NCBI GenBank assembly: GCA_046318595.1
Contig: JBKCTV010000087.1
Coordinates: 1 to 47,792 of the forward strand
Length of the DNA stretch: 47,792 nucleotides
Reading direction: 5' to 3'
DNA from: DAITMV01 sp046318595
Lineage (GTDB): Bacteria > Pseudomonadota > Gammaproteobacteria > Burkholderiales > Burkholderiaceae_B
Part shown: positions 35,326 through 44,161 of the stretch, in pieces
How the letters are laid out: each line of letters begins with the position of its first letter
Numbering within the stretch: position 1 is the stretch's first letter
Made by a program: the position numbers and the translations under genes
Notes under the pieces: model-generated
The model's database searches: none
Told to the model about the DNA's origin: nothing
What the model saw: the letters and a program-made list of their open reading frames with translations, nothing else

Positions 35326-36285
35326 TCATCGTATCAGGCCCGGTTGAAATAAAGGGGTGCGTGTTTGCAGTAAGATGCGCGCCTGCATCGCATCCTGCGC
35401 CATTTGCGCACGTAAGTCAGCGAGACAGGCGAAATGCAGTTCGGGGCGTAAATAGCCCACGACTTCGATACTCGGATTTTTTCCATAAACGTCGGCCGAC
35501 CAGTCGAATACATGCGTTTCGAGCAATAATGCCCCCTCGTTTTCCACGGTTGGCCGGCGGCCGAGACTGGCCACGCCTGGCAAGGGAGAACTTTCGAGGC
35601 CGTGCACCCACACGGCCAGAATGCCGGTCAATGCGCTGTGGGGGATCGGCAGCCGCATGTTCAGGGTAGGGTACCCCAGGGTGCGGCCGAGCTTTTTGCC
35701 ATGCACGACATGCGCGGTGTAAATCAGCGGATGACCGAGCAGAGCCAGCGCAGCATCGACTTCACCGTGCTGCAGGTGTTGCCGTATGCGGGAACTGGCG
35801 ATGCGTTGGCCGCCCTGTGTAACCTGCGGCATACGCTCGACCTCGAAGCCATACCGCGTTCCGAGCGAGCGCAGCATAGCAAAATCGCCTGTTCGTCCGT
35901 GGCCGAACCGAAAGTCGTCACCAACCCATACGTGGCGTGCTCGCAGGCGTCGTACCAGGATATCGTTGGCGAAGAACTCTGGTGTTTGCCGGGAAAAACC
36001 CTTATCGAATGTCAAAACGGCGGCTTGTTCAATCCCGTAGTGCGCCATCCAGCCGAGATTATTGCGGATTGGAGAGATATGCGCGTAAGCTGCTTTTTGT
36101 CCGAAGTACGTTTGCGGGTGGGGATTGAAAGTGAGGACTGTAGGCACGAGATAGCGCGAGCCTGCCGTTTGCACGACTTTTCGGAAAAGCGCCTGATGTC
36201 CTGAATGCACGCCATCGAAGTTTCCGATAGAAACTGCGGTGGGCGATTGCACCGCATCAAAGGACGGTCGATGGTGTAGACGCAT
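35326..36285 (-). CDS. ribF: Bifunctional riboflavin kinase / FAD synthetase
   Basis: Makes FMN from riboflavin and then FAD. From the ATG at 36285 the protein is 319 residues. The N-terminal adenylyltransferase half has SIGNFDGVHSGHQALF and VWVGDDFRFGHGRTGD; the C-terminal kinase half has GRTLGYPTLNMRL and ENEGALLLETHVFDWSADVYGK. A GGAG lies just before this ATG. The frame is open 48 residues further upstream but that sequence is not family-like. It lies 25 bases ahead of ileS on the same strand and diverges from purN. Confidence 0.95.
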   Translation of the reverse strand: MRLHHRPSFDAVQSPTAVSIGNFDGVHSGHQALFRKVVQTAGSRYLVPTVLTFNPHPQTYFGQKAAYAHISPIRNNLGWMAHYGIEQAAVLTFDKGFSRQTPEFFANDILVRRLRARHVWVGDDFRFGHGRTGDFAMLRSLGTRYGFEVERMPQVTQGGQRIASSRIRQHLQHGEVDAALALLGHPLIYTAHVVHGKKLGRTLGYPTLNMRLPIPHSALTGILAVWVHGLESSPLPGVASLGRRPTVENEGALLLETHVFDWSADVYGKNPSIEVVGYLRPELHFACLADLRAQMAQDAMQARILLQTRTPLFQPGLIR

Positions 36286-36454
36286 GACTCCGGGACGTGG
36301 TCGACGACAAGTATGGCAACCCGCGATTATAGCCTTCCCCAGTAACCTGCGGATCGTTTCCCTGAAGTCAGGCGCAGCCTGGCTGGCGGTCAACCGCCGG
36401 AATGATAAAATACTGTATGTGTATATCAAATCTTATTCCAACGAGCCCCTCATT

Positions 36455-37141
36455 GTGAAACAGATTCTTGTGCTGCTCTCAGGAAGAGGGTCCAATTTGC
36501 AGGCGCTGTTGGATGGGCAGGGAATCGGTCACTATCGAATCGCCGGCGTCGTCAGTAATGTGGCGACGGCGGGCGGTCTCGACAAAGCGCGGTGCGCCGG
36601 AGTGCCGGCTGTCGTGGTGGAGCATCGGCGATTCCCTGGTCGGCCTCAATTTGAGGCCGCTTTGACCGAAGCAATCGATTCCTTTTCGGCCGATCTCATC
36701 GTTTTGGCGGGGTTCATGCGGGTGTTATCCGCCGTGTTCGTGCAGCGGTATAGTGGTCGGCTGCTCAATATCCATCCGTCGCTGCTGCCGGCGTTTACCG
36801 GGCTGAATACCCATCGGCAAGCCTTACTCGCGGGCGTCAAGCTCCATGGCGCAACCGTTCATGTGGTGACCGCCGAGCTGGATGCCGGCCCGATAGTGGC
36901 CCAGGCTGTCGTGCCAGTATGGAATAATGACGATGAAACCACGCTAGCCACCCGTGTGCTGGAAGTCGAGCATGCGCTATTGTTCGGTGCCGTCCGTGAT
37001 TTCTGCGCTGGTCGCTGGTCGGTAGTCGATGGCCAGGTAATCTGGCTCGACACGATGCCCCCGTTTCTTTTGCTTCATCCCGCTCTTCAAGGAAAAAATT
37101 GTGACAGCCGCAACACGCAGTGCCAAATCACGTCGACGTGA
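36455..37141 (+). CDS. purN: Phosphoribosylglycinamide formyltransferase
   Basis: Third step of purine synthesis: transfers a formyl group from 10-formyltetrahydrofolate to GAR. The start is a GTG at 36455 giving MKQILVLLSGRGSNLQALLDG, the canonical N-terminus; the open frame upstream is not family-like. The 228-residue product has the catalytic region FMRVLSAVF, LLNIHPSLLPAFTGLNTH (with Asn and His) and GATVHVVTAELDAGPIVAQ. The ribosome site is weak. The tail extends about 15 residues beyond the usual PurN end and runs just past the upstream GTG of the next gene's frame. Confidence 0.94.
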   Translation: MKQILVLLSGRGSNLQALLDGQGIGHYRIAGVVSNVATAGGLDKARCAGVPAVVVEHRRFPGRPQFEAALTEAIDSFSADLIVLAGFMRVLSAVFVQRYSGRLLNIHPSLLPAFTGLNTHRQALLAGVKLHGATVHVVTAELDAGPIVAQAVVPVWNNDDETTLATRVLEVEHALLFGAVRDFCAGRWSVVDGQVIWLDTMPPFLLLHPALQGKNCDSRNTQCQITST

Positions 37142-37196
37142 GGCGCCTGGCGATCACGCCCATCCACGATCGCAGTCGATCCGCAAAGGGCCCTCG

Positions 37197-38462
37197 ATGC
37201 GGCTGGTGGATCATCTTGTGCGTCTTATTTCACAGCTCAGCCCACTCGATGGGCCTGCCGATAAATGCGCCTCGCAGTATTTTCGGGAACATCCGGCTCT
37301 GGGCGTCAAGGACCGCCGCTGGCTCGCGGAGGGTGCTTTTGCGTGGCTCCGCTACAAACCGCGAATTACCTATCTGGCCGAGTCCGGCGAGGGCGACATG
37401 CAGCTGCGTTGGGCGCAACTGGCTTTCGTGTTGTCCGGTGCCCCGGCCAAGGTTTGGACGGTTGGCGATCCCGCACAAAACGCCTGGCTGGGGCGTGTGT
37501 TATCGATTGATGCCGCTTTACTGCCGCTCGAGCAGCAAACCTGCCTGCCGGCCTGGCTGTGGCAGCGTTTGTGCGAAACCGTCGGTCAGCCGGATGCCGA
37601 GTCTTTTGCGGCTGCGGTGAATGTAGCCGCGCCTCTCGATATACGGATCAATCGGCAAAAGGCGTCTCCCGAGCAGGTCTTGCAAGCTTTGCAGGCTGAA
37701 CAAATCGAGGCGCAGCCAATTGCCGGTCTGCCCGATGGTCTGCGCTTGCCGAGCAAGCCCGTCGTCGCCAAGCTGGACATTTTTCGACAGGGGCTGTTCG
37801 AAGTGCAGGATGCCGGCAGTCAATGGATCGCTGCGCTGACCGCACCTCGACGGGGTGATCTGCTAATCGATTTTTGCGCGGGTGCAGGCGGTAAAACTTT
37901 TGCGTTGGGTGCCGCCATGCGCAATTCCGGCCGTATCGTATCGCTGGACGTTTCAGATGTGCGATTGACGCGTTTGAAACCCAGGCTGGTGCGCAGTGGT
38001 TTGTCGAACGTTTATCCCATGCTGATCGCCTCCGAGACCGATGCCCGGCTCGACCGTTATGTCGGCAAAGCCGATCGAGTGCTCGTCGATGCACCATGCA
38101 GTGGTATGGGGACGCTGCGGCGCAACCCGGACTTAAAGTGGCGTCAGCAGCCGCTCGACGTTGCGGAGCTCGCCGTCAAGCAATTGGCAATCCTGAGTGC
38201 TGCAGCGCGACTGGTTAAACCCGATGGCCGGCTCGTCTACGCGACGTGCAGCGTTCTGCCAGAGGAAAACGAAGACATTATCGCGCAGTTTTTAGATGCG
38301 CATCCAGCGTTCAGGGCTCGCCATTGGACCGAAATCCTGCCGCCGGAAGCGCGGCCGCCGCATGTTGACGCCAAACCCGATCAGCCGTTTCTCAGGTTAT
38401 GGCCGCAACGCGATGGTTGCGACGGATTTTTTGCGATCGCATTACAAAAAAATAAGGCATGA
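37197..38462 (+). CDS. RsmB/NOP-type SAM-dependent rRNA (cytosine-C5) methyltransferase
   Basis: Predicted to methylate a cytosine in ribosomal RNA. The 421-residue protein has the SAM-binding motif LLIDFCAGAGGKTFALGAAM, the catalytic motif IV DAPCSGMGTLRRNPDLKWR and motif VI ATCSVLPEENEDI, giving both active cysteines. The start MRLVDHLVRLISQL at 37197 has AAAGGG six bases upstream and matches how I recall the family beginning; a GTG at 37101 with its own AAGGA would add 32 basic residues overlapping purN. It overlaps the mechanosensitive channel gene by four bases. The exact target base is not known. Confidence 0.9.
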   Translation: MRLVDHLVRLISQLSPLDGPADKCASQYFREHPALGVKDRRWLAEGAFAWLRYKPRITYLAESGEGDMQLRWAQLAFVLSGAPAKVWTVGDPAQNAWLGRVLSIDAALLPLEQQTCLPAWLWQRLCETVGQPDAESFAAAVNVAAPLDIRINRQKASPEQVLQALQAEQIEAQPIAGLPDGLRLPSKPVVAKLDIFRQGLFEVQDAGSQWIAALTAPRRGDLLIDFCAGAGGKTFALGAAMRNSGRIVSLDVSDVRLTRLKPRLVRSGLSNVYPMLIASETDARLDRYVGKADRVLVDAPCSGMGTLRRNPDLKWRQQPLDVAELAVKQLAILSAAARLVKPDGRLVYATCSVLPEENEDIIAQFLDAHPAFRARHWTEILPPEARPPHVDAKPDQPFLRLWPQRDGCDGFFAIALQKNKA

Positions 38463-39709
38463 CTTCCCGCAACCTGATCCGGCCCTTCGTCCGCGATCTC
38501 ATCGACGACCTGCAGGAGCCGACGATTCTGTGGCAGATCGCTGCCATGTTGCTTTGTTTGCTGCTGGCCTATGTCATCAGCCGTTATTTACAGCGCAAAC
38601 TCATCAGTAAAAACGCCGCCGGTGAGACGGTTTGGTCTGTCGGCCTGATCGGTCGGCTGGCGTTCCCTTTGGTCGCTTGTGGAGCATTATCGATCACTGA
38701 ACAGATCTTGCAGGAGTTTCAGTCCGCGAATCTGTTGAAGCTGGTGCTGACGCTGATGATAGCGATGGTTGCGATCCGGTTCTTTGTATATGCCTTGCGG
38801 CGCGGTTTTTCCAAAAGCAGCTTTCTGGCTACCTTCGAGCGTGGTATGGAAATCATCGTGTGGGCGGGTGTGGCGTTGTACCTGTCGAATATGGCCGACG
38901 ATTTACAAAAGCTGCTGTCGTCTATCTATTTACCGATCGGCAAGACGCACTTGAATTTATTTGTGTTGCTCCAAGGTCTGTTGTCGGTCGGGGTTACGAT
39001 GCTATTCGCGCTTTGGCTCGGCGCAGCCATCGAAAGCCGATTGATGGCCGTTTCGCAGGTCGACTCGAGCTTGCGGGCCGTGTTGGCGCGCATTTCACGG
39101 GCGTTGATCCTGGTGCTGGCCCTGATGATTGGTTTGTCGTTGACCGGTATCGACCTGACGGTCCTGTCCGTGTTCAGCGGTGCATTGGGTGTTGGCCTGG
39201 GGCTGGGTATGCAGAAAATCGCCAGCAACTATATTTCCGGTTTTATATTGTTGCTGGATCGCAGTTTACGTCTTGGCGACGTTGTGGCCGTTGACAAGTA
39301 TCATGGTACGGTGGCGCAAATCCGCACCCGTTATACCGTCATTCGCGCGTCCGACGGTACCGAGGCATTCCTGCCAAACGAAATGCTGGTCAATTCGCCC
39401 GTGAACAGCTTTGCATCGTCGGACAAAAAGTTCAAGGTTGTCAACCGGGTTCGCATCGAGTATGGGTCGGACGTTGATCTGGCCATGCGTTTGCTGGTCG
39501 ACAGTACCGAGAACATGGCCCGGGTACTGGCCGAGCCGGCCCCGAGCGCATTTCTAGTCGAGTTTGCCGACGAAGGTATGGTGCTCGAACTGAATTGCTG
39601 GATTGCCGATGCCGAGAAAAGTTTCGTGGACCTGCAGTCGCACATCAACTTGAACATTTTGGATAAATTTGCCGTTGCCGGCTTGAAGATGCCCGCAAAA
39701 AAATGCTGA
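38459..39709 (+). CDS. MscS family mechanosensitive ion channel
   Basis: A 416-residue membrane protein predicted to act as a tension-gated or regulatory channel. Several hydrophobic helices precede the MscS core, whose pore-lining glycine/alanine-rich helix is seen in LTVLSVFSGALGVGLGLGMQ, followed by KIASNYISGFILLLDRSLRLGDVV and the beta domain with TRYTVIRASDGTEAFLPNEML. It is larger than E. coli MscS (286 residues) because of extra N-terminal helices. Its ATG overlaps the methyltransferase stop. Confidence 0.92.
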   Translation: MTSRNLIRPFVRDLIDDLQEPTILWQIAAMLLCLLLAYVISRYLQRKLISKNAAGETVWSVGLIGRLAFPLVACGALSITEQILQEFQSANLLKLVLTLMIAMVAIRFFVYALRRGFSKSSFLATFERGMEIIVWAGVALYLSNMADDLQKLLSSIYLPIGKTHLNLFVLLQGLLSVGVTMLFALWLGAAIESRLMAVSQVDSSLRAVLARISRALILVLALMIGLSLTGIDLTVLSVFSGALGVGLGLGMQKIASNYISGFILLLDRSLRLGDVVAVDKYHGTVAQIRTRYTVIRASDGTEAFLPNEMLVNSPVNSFASSDKKFKVVNRVRIEYGSDVDLAMRLLVDSTENMARVLAEPAPSAFLVEFADEGMVLELNCWIADAEKSFVDLQSHINLNILDKFAVAGLKMPAKKC

Positions 39710-40036
39710 CGCGGCACTTACGGTATGCCGTAAACCCACTGACAAGCCGGGCCTCAATTTCAATACCGTTTGATAGGCACGGGCGGAGGTGTCGCCGTAA
39801 TAATGGTTTTTGCTTGAGGGTGAACTTTCAGGCTGCTTCAGGTTCCAATCTCGTGGGGGCTGGGTGGTGGATTTTGGAGTGTTATATTTTGCTCACAGGC
39901 ATCTTTGGGGGGGCACAGCGAAGTTCGTGCCGTTCAGGTGTATCATATTTTGCCTGTATTAGGGCCGTTTGATGTCTCCGGCAAACCTGGTCAATCTTGG
40001 TTCACTTGCAGATTTCTCAATTTTATAAGAGACGAT
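39710..40036. promoter_or_regulatory. 327-base intergenic region before the desaturase gene
   Basis: No convincing coding sequence or RNA gene is visible. It contains AT-rich -10-like patches in a G-rich context and a 9-base direct repeat, ATATTTTGC, at 39884-39892 and 39945-39953, each preceded by GTGT. These are reasonable places for a promoter and operator of the desaturase gene. The role is inferred. Confidence 0.4.
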
Positions 40037-41227
40037 ATGATTTCCGAATTTTTGCAGCGCGGTCTTACCCAGGCTTCCTGGTTGGAGATGATTGTTTTCA
40101 CGCTGGTTGTGACGCATATCACGATTATCGGTGTGACGGTTTACTTGCATCGCTGCCAGGCGCACCGCGCGCTGGATGTCCATCCCGCTTTGGCCCACTT
40201 TTTCAGATTTTGGATGTGGTTGACCACCGGCATGGGCACGCGTGCCTGGGCGGCGATCCATCGCAAGCATCATGCTAAATGCGAAACGCCGGAAGACCCG
40301 CACAGTCCACAGGTCTTCGGGCTGAAAAAAGTATTTTGGGAGGGTGCGGAGCTTTATCGGGCCGAATCCAAAAACACCGAAACACTAAGCAAATACGGCC
40401 ATGGTACCCCTGACGATTGGCTTGAGCGTGCGGTGTATGTAAGCTTACCGTGGCAGGGGCTAGGGTTGATGCTGATCGTCGATTTTCTGCTCTTCGGTCT
40501 GCCAGGAGTCAGCATCTGGGCTGTGCAAATGTTGTGGATTCCAATATTGGCCGCCGGTGTGATCAATGGCATCGGGCATTATTGGGGGTATCGAAATTTC
40601 GATTGTCCGGATGCCAGCCGCAACATTTTTCCGTGGGGCATACTGATCGGTGGCGAAGAGCTGCATAACAATCATCATACGCATGCAACCTCCGCCAAGC
40701 TCTCGAACAAATGGTATGAGTTCGATATTGGCTGGGTATATATACGTTTATTTATGCTGCTCGGCTTGGCGAAAGTTAAAAAAGTGGCGCCGCGGCCGCT
40801 CTTAAAGCCGATTGCCAAACCGGTTCTCGATTTGGAAAGTGTCCAGGCCGTCGTTAATAACCGTTACGACATGCTCGCTAAATATGCCAAGACATTGAAG
40901 AAAGCGTATGCTCAGGAATGGCAACGGCTGAGAGTTGAGGTGAGCGCGGAGGAGCGTCGTTTGTTCAGCTGCGCGCGCCGTTGGTTGCATCTGGAGAGTC
41001 CCAATTTGAATCCCAATCAGCGAGAGAGTCTCAATGAGTTATTCAAACGTTCGGAAAAAATGAAAATTCTGTACGACATGCGTACCGATTTACGAACGCT
41101 TTGGGAGAAGTCGAATTTGAGCCGCGAACAGATGTTGCATCATTTGCAACAATGGTGCGAGCGTGCTGAGGCGAGTGGAATACGTTTGTTGGAGGAGCTG
41201 GCAATGCGCGTTCGCCGCTATGGCTAA
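40037..41227 (+). CDS. Membrane fatty acid (acyl-CoA type) desaturase
   Basis: Di-iron membrane enzyme predicted to introduce a double bond into a fatty acyl chain. The 396-residue protein has the three histidine boxes in order: HRCQAHRA near 37-44, HRKHH near 74-78, and HNNHHTHATSAK near 213-224, with hydrophobic helices between them. After the desaturase fold there is an extra, charged, helical C-terminal region of about 130 residues. The ATG at 40037 follows AAGAGACGAT. Such enzymes adjust membrane fluidity; the electron donor is not encoded nearby. Confidence 0.9.
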   Translation: MISEFLQRGLTQASWLEMIVFTLVVTHITIIGVTVYLHRCQAHRALDVHPALAHFFRFWMWLTTGMGTRAWAAIHRKHHAKCETPEDPHSPQVFGLKKVFWEGAELYRAESKNTETLSKYGHGTPDDWLERAVYVSLPWQGLGLMLIVDFLLFGLPGVSIWAVQMLWIPILAAGVINGIGHYWGYRNFDCPDASRNIFPWGILIGGEELHNNHHTHATSAKLSNKWYEFDIGWVYIRLFMLLGLAKVKKVAPRPLLKPIAKPVLDLESVQAVVNNRYDMLAKYAKTLKKAYAQEWQRLRVEVSAEERRLFSCARRWLHLESPNLNPNQRESLNELFKRSEKMKILYDMRTDLRTLWEKSNLSREQMLHHLQQWCERAEASGIRLLEELAMRVRRYG

Positions 41228-41270
41228 CCCGTAATGCTCGGTTGTAATCCTGGACGGTAATTTTGCCCAG

Positions 41271-41312
41271 AAAAAAAGCGCAACATCGTAAAATAATGTG
41301 GCGCTTTTTTTC
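41271..41312. terminator. Bidirectional intrinsic terminator
   Basis: A near-perfect inverted repeat with AAAAAAAGCGC on the left and GCGCTTTTTTT on the right, plus inner pairing ACAT/ATGT, lies between the convergent desaturase (+) and rpmG (-). The A-run and T-run allow it to end transcripts from both sides. Confidence 0.85.
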
Positions 41313-41341
41313 TAATTAGGTTCTTTATTTAATACGGGTGG

Positions 41342-41509
41342 CTACTTGAGTTTTGTTTCTTTATAAGAAACATGCTTACGAACGACCGGATCATATTTCA
41401 TGATTTCAATTTTTTCCGGTTTGGTTCGTTTGTTTTTTGTTGTTGTGTAAAAGTGGCCGGTGCCCGCACTGGACTCCAGCTTAATTTTCTCACGTCCGCC
41501 TTTTGCCAT
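41342..41509 (-). CDS. rpmG: 50S ribosomal protein L33
   Basis: A 55-residue basic ribosomal protein. The sequence begins MAKGGREKIKLESSAGTGHF and ends with MKYDPVVRKHVSYKETKLK, which is typical L33 of the type without the zinc cysteines. It follows rpmB by 41 bases on the same strand, the standard rpmB-rpmG pair, and is followed by a terminator. Confidence 0.96.
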   Translation of the reverse strand: MAKGGREKIKLESSAGTGHFYTTTKNKRTKPEKIEIMKYDPVVRKHVSYKETKLK

Positions 41510-41550
41510 GGCTAATCGACCTTCTTTTGATCTTAAAACACAGAGTTAAA

Positions 41551-41784
41551 TTAAATTTCGCCGCGCGAGCGAATATCGGCAAGTACCGACTCGATACCGT
41601 TTTTATCGATCGTCCGCAAAGCCGCATTCGAGACACGCAAGCGAATGAACCGGTTTTCGCTTTCGATCCAGAAACGACGGCTCTGCAGGTTAGGCAAAAA
41701 ACGGCGCTTCGTTTTGTTGTTCGCATGGGAAACACGGTTACCCACGGCCGGGCCGATTCCCGTTATTTGACATCTGCGAGCCAT
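41551..41784 (-). CDS. rpmB: 50S ribosomal protein L28
   Basis: A 77-residue basic protein of the large ribosomal subunit, beginning MARRCQITGIGPAVGNRVSHANNKTKRRFLPNLQ, the L28 signature. The first gene of the rpmB-rpmG pair; radC lies 50 bases upstream on the same strand. Confidence 0.96.
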   Translation of the reverse strand: MARRCQITGIGPAVGNRVSHANNKTKRRFLPNLQSRRFWIESENRFIRLRVSNAALRTIDKNGIESVLADIRSRGEI

Positions 41785-41834
41785 AATTAACCTACAAATT
41801 CTGCAAAGTCAGGTATTTTAGAGCAAAAAGCGCC

Positions 41835-42518
41835 TCAGGGCAAGGGCCAGTCTGATCGGCCGCGCAGCGAGACGGTCTGCGGACCAGCGACGATGAGGTG
41901 ATCCAATAGGCGAATGTCGAGTAACTGCAAAGCGCGTCCGACTGCCTCGGTCAGCGAAAGATCGGCCTGGCTTGGCTCGGCCAAGCCGCTTGGATGGTTG
42001 TGCGCGATCAATACGGCGCTGCTGTTGAGCTGAAGCGCGCGTTTGACAATTTCGCGTGGATAAACGGCAGTCTGTGCAACCGTACCCGCAAACATAATTT
42101 CGTCGCGGATCAGTCGATGCCGGTTGTCCAGAAACAAGGCTAAGAATTTTTCGATCGGCTCGTGGCGAAGCTTGAGGGCGACGAAGTCGCGCGCGGCATT
42201 CTGGCTGTCGATAATGCAATTTTTTTGTAGCGGTTCGCGAATCGTTCGTCGGGCCAGTTCGAGGCTGGCCATGAACTGGACATATTTGGCGGGGCCTAGT
42301 CCACGAATGCTGCGCCATTCGGGCAAAGGGGCGCGCAATAGACACTCCAGGCTGCCGAAGCGTTGCAGCATGTCTTGTCCCAGCTCGATGGCGGACTTGC
42401 CTTTGGTGCCGACCCGCAGAAAAATCGCCAGCAACTCGCTGTCGCTCAATGCGCCGGGCCCATGGGCCAATAAACGTTCACGTGGCCGCTGTTCAGCGGG
42501 TAAATCGGTGATGGCCAT
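41835..42518 (-). CDS. radC: RadC family JAB1/MPN domain protein
   Basis: A 227-residue protein with an N-terminal helix-hairpin-helix-like region (LLRAPLPEWRSIRGLGPAKYVQ) and a C-terminal JAMM metalloprotease-like domain with the metal motif AHNHPSGLAEPSQAD. Despite its name, a role in recombination repair is not established for the family. It begins MAITDLPAEQRPRERLLAHGPGALSDSELLAIFLRVGT, the usual N-terminus. It stands upstream of rpmB-rpmG and diverges from slpA. Confidence 0.94.
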   Translation of the reverse strand: MAITDLPAEQRPRERLLAHGPGALSDSELLAIFLRVGTKGKSAIELGQDMLQRFGSLECLLRAPLPEWRSIRGLGPAKYVQFMASLELARRTIREPLQKNCIIDSQNAARDFVALKLRHEPIEKFLALFLDNRHRLIRDEIMFAGTVAQTAVYPREIVKRALQLNSSAVLIAHNHPSGLAEPSQADLSLTEAVGRALQLLDIRLLDHLIVAGPQTVSLRGRSDWPLP

Positions 42519-42629
42519 TTGAACCTCAAAAGTTGCTTAAGACTCTCTGTTGATTTTCTTTAACTAAAGTTCCGTTTTTAAGGCTCGCAACCAGCTAAAA
42601 TATCAAATTATTTTAATGAGTTGCGCTTT

Positions 42630-43106
42630 ATGAGTGGTATGTCTGATTTGTCCACTATTGCGAGTGATACCCAGATTAATCATCAATCATTCATCACCTT
42701 GCATTATTCGATTGCTCTAGCCGATGGTCGGGAATTAGCCTCGACCTTCAGCGAAAAACCGGCGACCTTGCAAATGGGCTCTGGGCAGTTGGCGAAAGGT
42801 CTTGAAGACTGTTTGCTGGGTTTGCGGCCTACCGATTGCCGAACCTTCGAGTTGCCGCCAGAAGCTGCGTATGGCGCGCGTAAAGTGGAGCTGGTCCAGT
42901 GCGTGGCCCGGCAGATGCTCGATAAGCATGCGGGGCCGAATACGACTTTCGATGTCGACGAGTTCGTAGACTTTCCGGCACCCGATGGCCGTCGTTTTGC
43001 CGGCACCGTTATCGCCGTCGATGGGGACGCGGTTACTTTCGATTTCAATCATCCTTTAGCAGGCCTGTCGCTGCAATTCAAGGTCGAAATCATCGGGGTG
43101 TTGTGA
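42630..43106 (+). CDS. slpA: FKBP-type peptidyl-prolyl cis-trans isomerase, SlpA-like
   Basis: Proline isomerase and probable chaperone, 158 residues. The split FKBP domain is visible: FITLHYSIALADGRELASTFSEKPATLQMGSGQL, GLEDCLLGLRPTD, and NHPLAGLSLQFKVEIIGV, with the insert-in-flap segment between. The ATG at 42630 is chosen over a TTG at 42621; the ribosome site is weak. It is coupled to ispH, whose ATG overlaps its stop, the same pairing as slpA(fkpB)-ispH in E. coli. Confidence 0.92.
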   Translation: MSGMSDLSTIASDTQINHQSFITLHYSIALADGRELASTFSEKPATLQMGSGQLAKGLEDCLLGLRPTDCRTFELPPEAAYGARKVELVQCVARQMLDKHAGPNTTFDVDEFVDFPAPDGRRFAGTVIAVDGDAVTFDFNHPLAGLSLQFKVEIIGVL

Positions 43107-44032
43107 TGGAGGTGCTATTGGCTCAACCGCGGGGGTTTTGTGCCGGTGTCGACCGGGCAATCGACATCGTCCAGCAGGCGCTCGCTAAGTTCGGTGCGCC
43201 GATTTATGTGCGTCATGAAATCGTGCATAATAAAACGGTCGTTCAAGCCTTGCGTGCCAAAGGCGCTGTGTTCGTCGATTCGTTGGACGACATTCCCTCT
43301 GGCGCCACGGTGGTTTTTTCTGCGCATGGTGTGCCGCAGGCTGTTAAGCAAGAAGCGGTCGCGCGAGGTCTCCATGTATTCGATGCAACCTGTCCGCTCG
43401 TCACCAAAGTGCATGTAGAGGTGGCCAAAATGCGCGCCCAGGGGCGTGAAGTCGTGATGGTCGGCCACCGTGGCCATCCGGAAGTTGAAGGCACAATGGG
43501 GCAGGCCGATGGTGGTATTTATTTGGTTGAAACCCCGGCCGATGTCGAGCTGTTAAATGTTGAGAATCCCGAGCGGCTGGCGTATGTCACCCAGACGACT
43601 TTGTCGGTCGACGATGCCGCTGACGTGGTCGGGGCATTGAAGAAACGCTTCCCATCGATTGCCGAGCCCAAAAAAGCCGATATCTGTTACGCCACACAAA
43701 ACCGTCAGGAAGCCGTTAAATTGATGGCGTCGCAAGTCGATTTCGTGTTGGTGATCGGTAGTCCTAGTAGTTCGAACTCCAACCGTTTGCGCGAAGTCGC
43801 GGAAAAGCTGGGCGTGCCTGCTCGTCTGATCGACGATGCCGACTCGCTCGACCCCGCGTGGCTGGAAGGAAAGTTGCGTATTGGTATTACGGCAGGTGCC
43901 TCCGCGCCTGAGCATCTGGTGCAGCAGTTGGTCGCACGGTTGAAAATGCTTGGGGTGCTGTCGGTTAAAACGTTGCCGGGTGCCGAAGAGAATGTTGCTT
44001 TTCCTTTACCAAGGGGTTTGAGCACGGATTGA
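43106..44032 (+). CDS. ispH: 4-hydroxy-3-methylbut-2-enyl diphosphate reductase
   Basis: Last enzyme of the methylerythritol phosphate pathway, an iron-sulfur protein making isopentenyl and dimethylallyl diphosphate. The 308-residue protein starts MEVLLAQPRGFCAGVDRAI and has three cluster cysteines, C12, C96 (DATCPLVTKVH) and C194 (DICYATQNRQEA), plus GHRGHPEVEGTMGQ with the catalytic glutamate. The ATG at 43106 directly overlaps the slpA stop; a GTG one codon earlier is the alternative. It complements dxs and ispA elsewhere in the window. Confidence 0.97.
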   Translation: MEVLLAQPRGFCAGVDRAIDIVQQALAKFGAPIYVRHEIVHNKTVVQALRAKGAVFVDSLDDIPSGATVVFSAHGVPQAVKQEAVARGLHVFDATCPLVTKVHVEVAKMRAQGREVVMVGHRGHPEVEGTMGQADGGIYLVETPADVELLNVENPERLAYVTQTTLSVDDAADVVGALKKRFPSIAEPKKADICYATQNRQEAVKLMASQVDFVLVIGSPSSSNSNRLREVAEKLGVPARLIDDADSLDPAWLEGKLRIGITAGASAPEHLVQQLVARLKMLGVLSVKTLPGAEENVAFPLPRGLSTD

Positions 44033-44047
44033 TGAGCATTTTTCATA

Positions 44048-44053
44048 TATAAT
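44048..44053 (+). promoter_or_regulatory. Probable -10 element of the tRNA-Thr promoter
   Basis: A perfect TATAAT lies 27 bases upstream of the tRNA, after the ispH stop. A clear -35 at the normal distance is not seen (TTGATG at 44029-44034 is only 13 bases away), so the -35 assignment is open. Confidence 0.45.
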
Positions 44054-44080
44054 TTTTTTCTTTGCAGTTTCTGCGAAGTC

Positions 44081-44156
44081 GCCGGTGTAGCTCAGTTGGT
44101 AGAGCAGTTCATTCGTAATGAAAAGGTCGAGGGTTCGATTCCTTTCACCGGCACCA
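44081..44156 (+). tRNA. tRNA-Thr (anticodon CGT)
   Basis: The 76 bases fold into a full cloverleaf: acceptor GCCGGTG with CACCGGC, D-stem GCTC/GAGC, anticodon loop TTCGTAA reading CGT (Thr, codon ACG), T-arm GAGGG-TTCGATT-CCTTT, and an encoded CCA end. The 27-43 pair is G-A, as I recall in the E. coli tRNA-Thr(CGT). The gene stands alone and borders a region of foreign character. Confidence 0.96.
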
Positions 44157-44161
44157 CATTT

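Noticed and set aside
37101..37196. GTG start of the rRNA methyltransferase overlapping purN
   Set aside because: It has an AAGGA upstream and cannot be excluded, but the extra 32 residues are not family-like and the ATG at 37197 also has a good ribosome site.
39703..39972. ORF of 89 residues in the spacer before the desaturase
   Set aside because: Composition is not protein-like, no ribosome site, and it overlaps the end of the MscS gene; treated as regulatory spacer.
44081..44156. G-A mismatch at the top of the anticodon stem of tRNA-Thr
   Set aside because: I recall the same mismatch in E. coli tRNA-Thr(CGT), so it is not a sign of decay.
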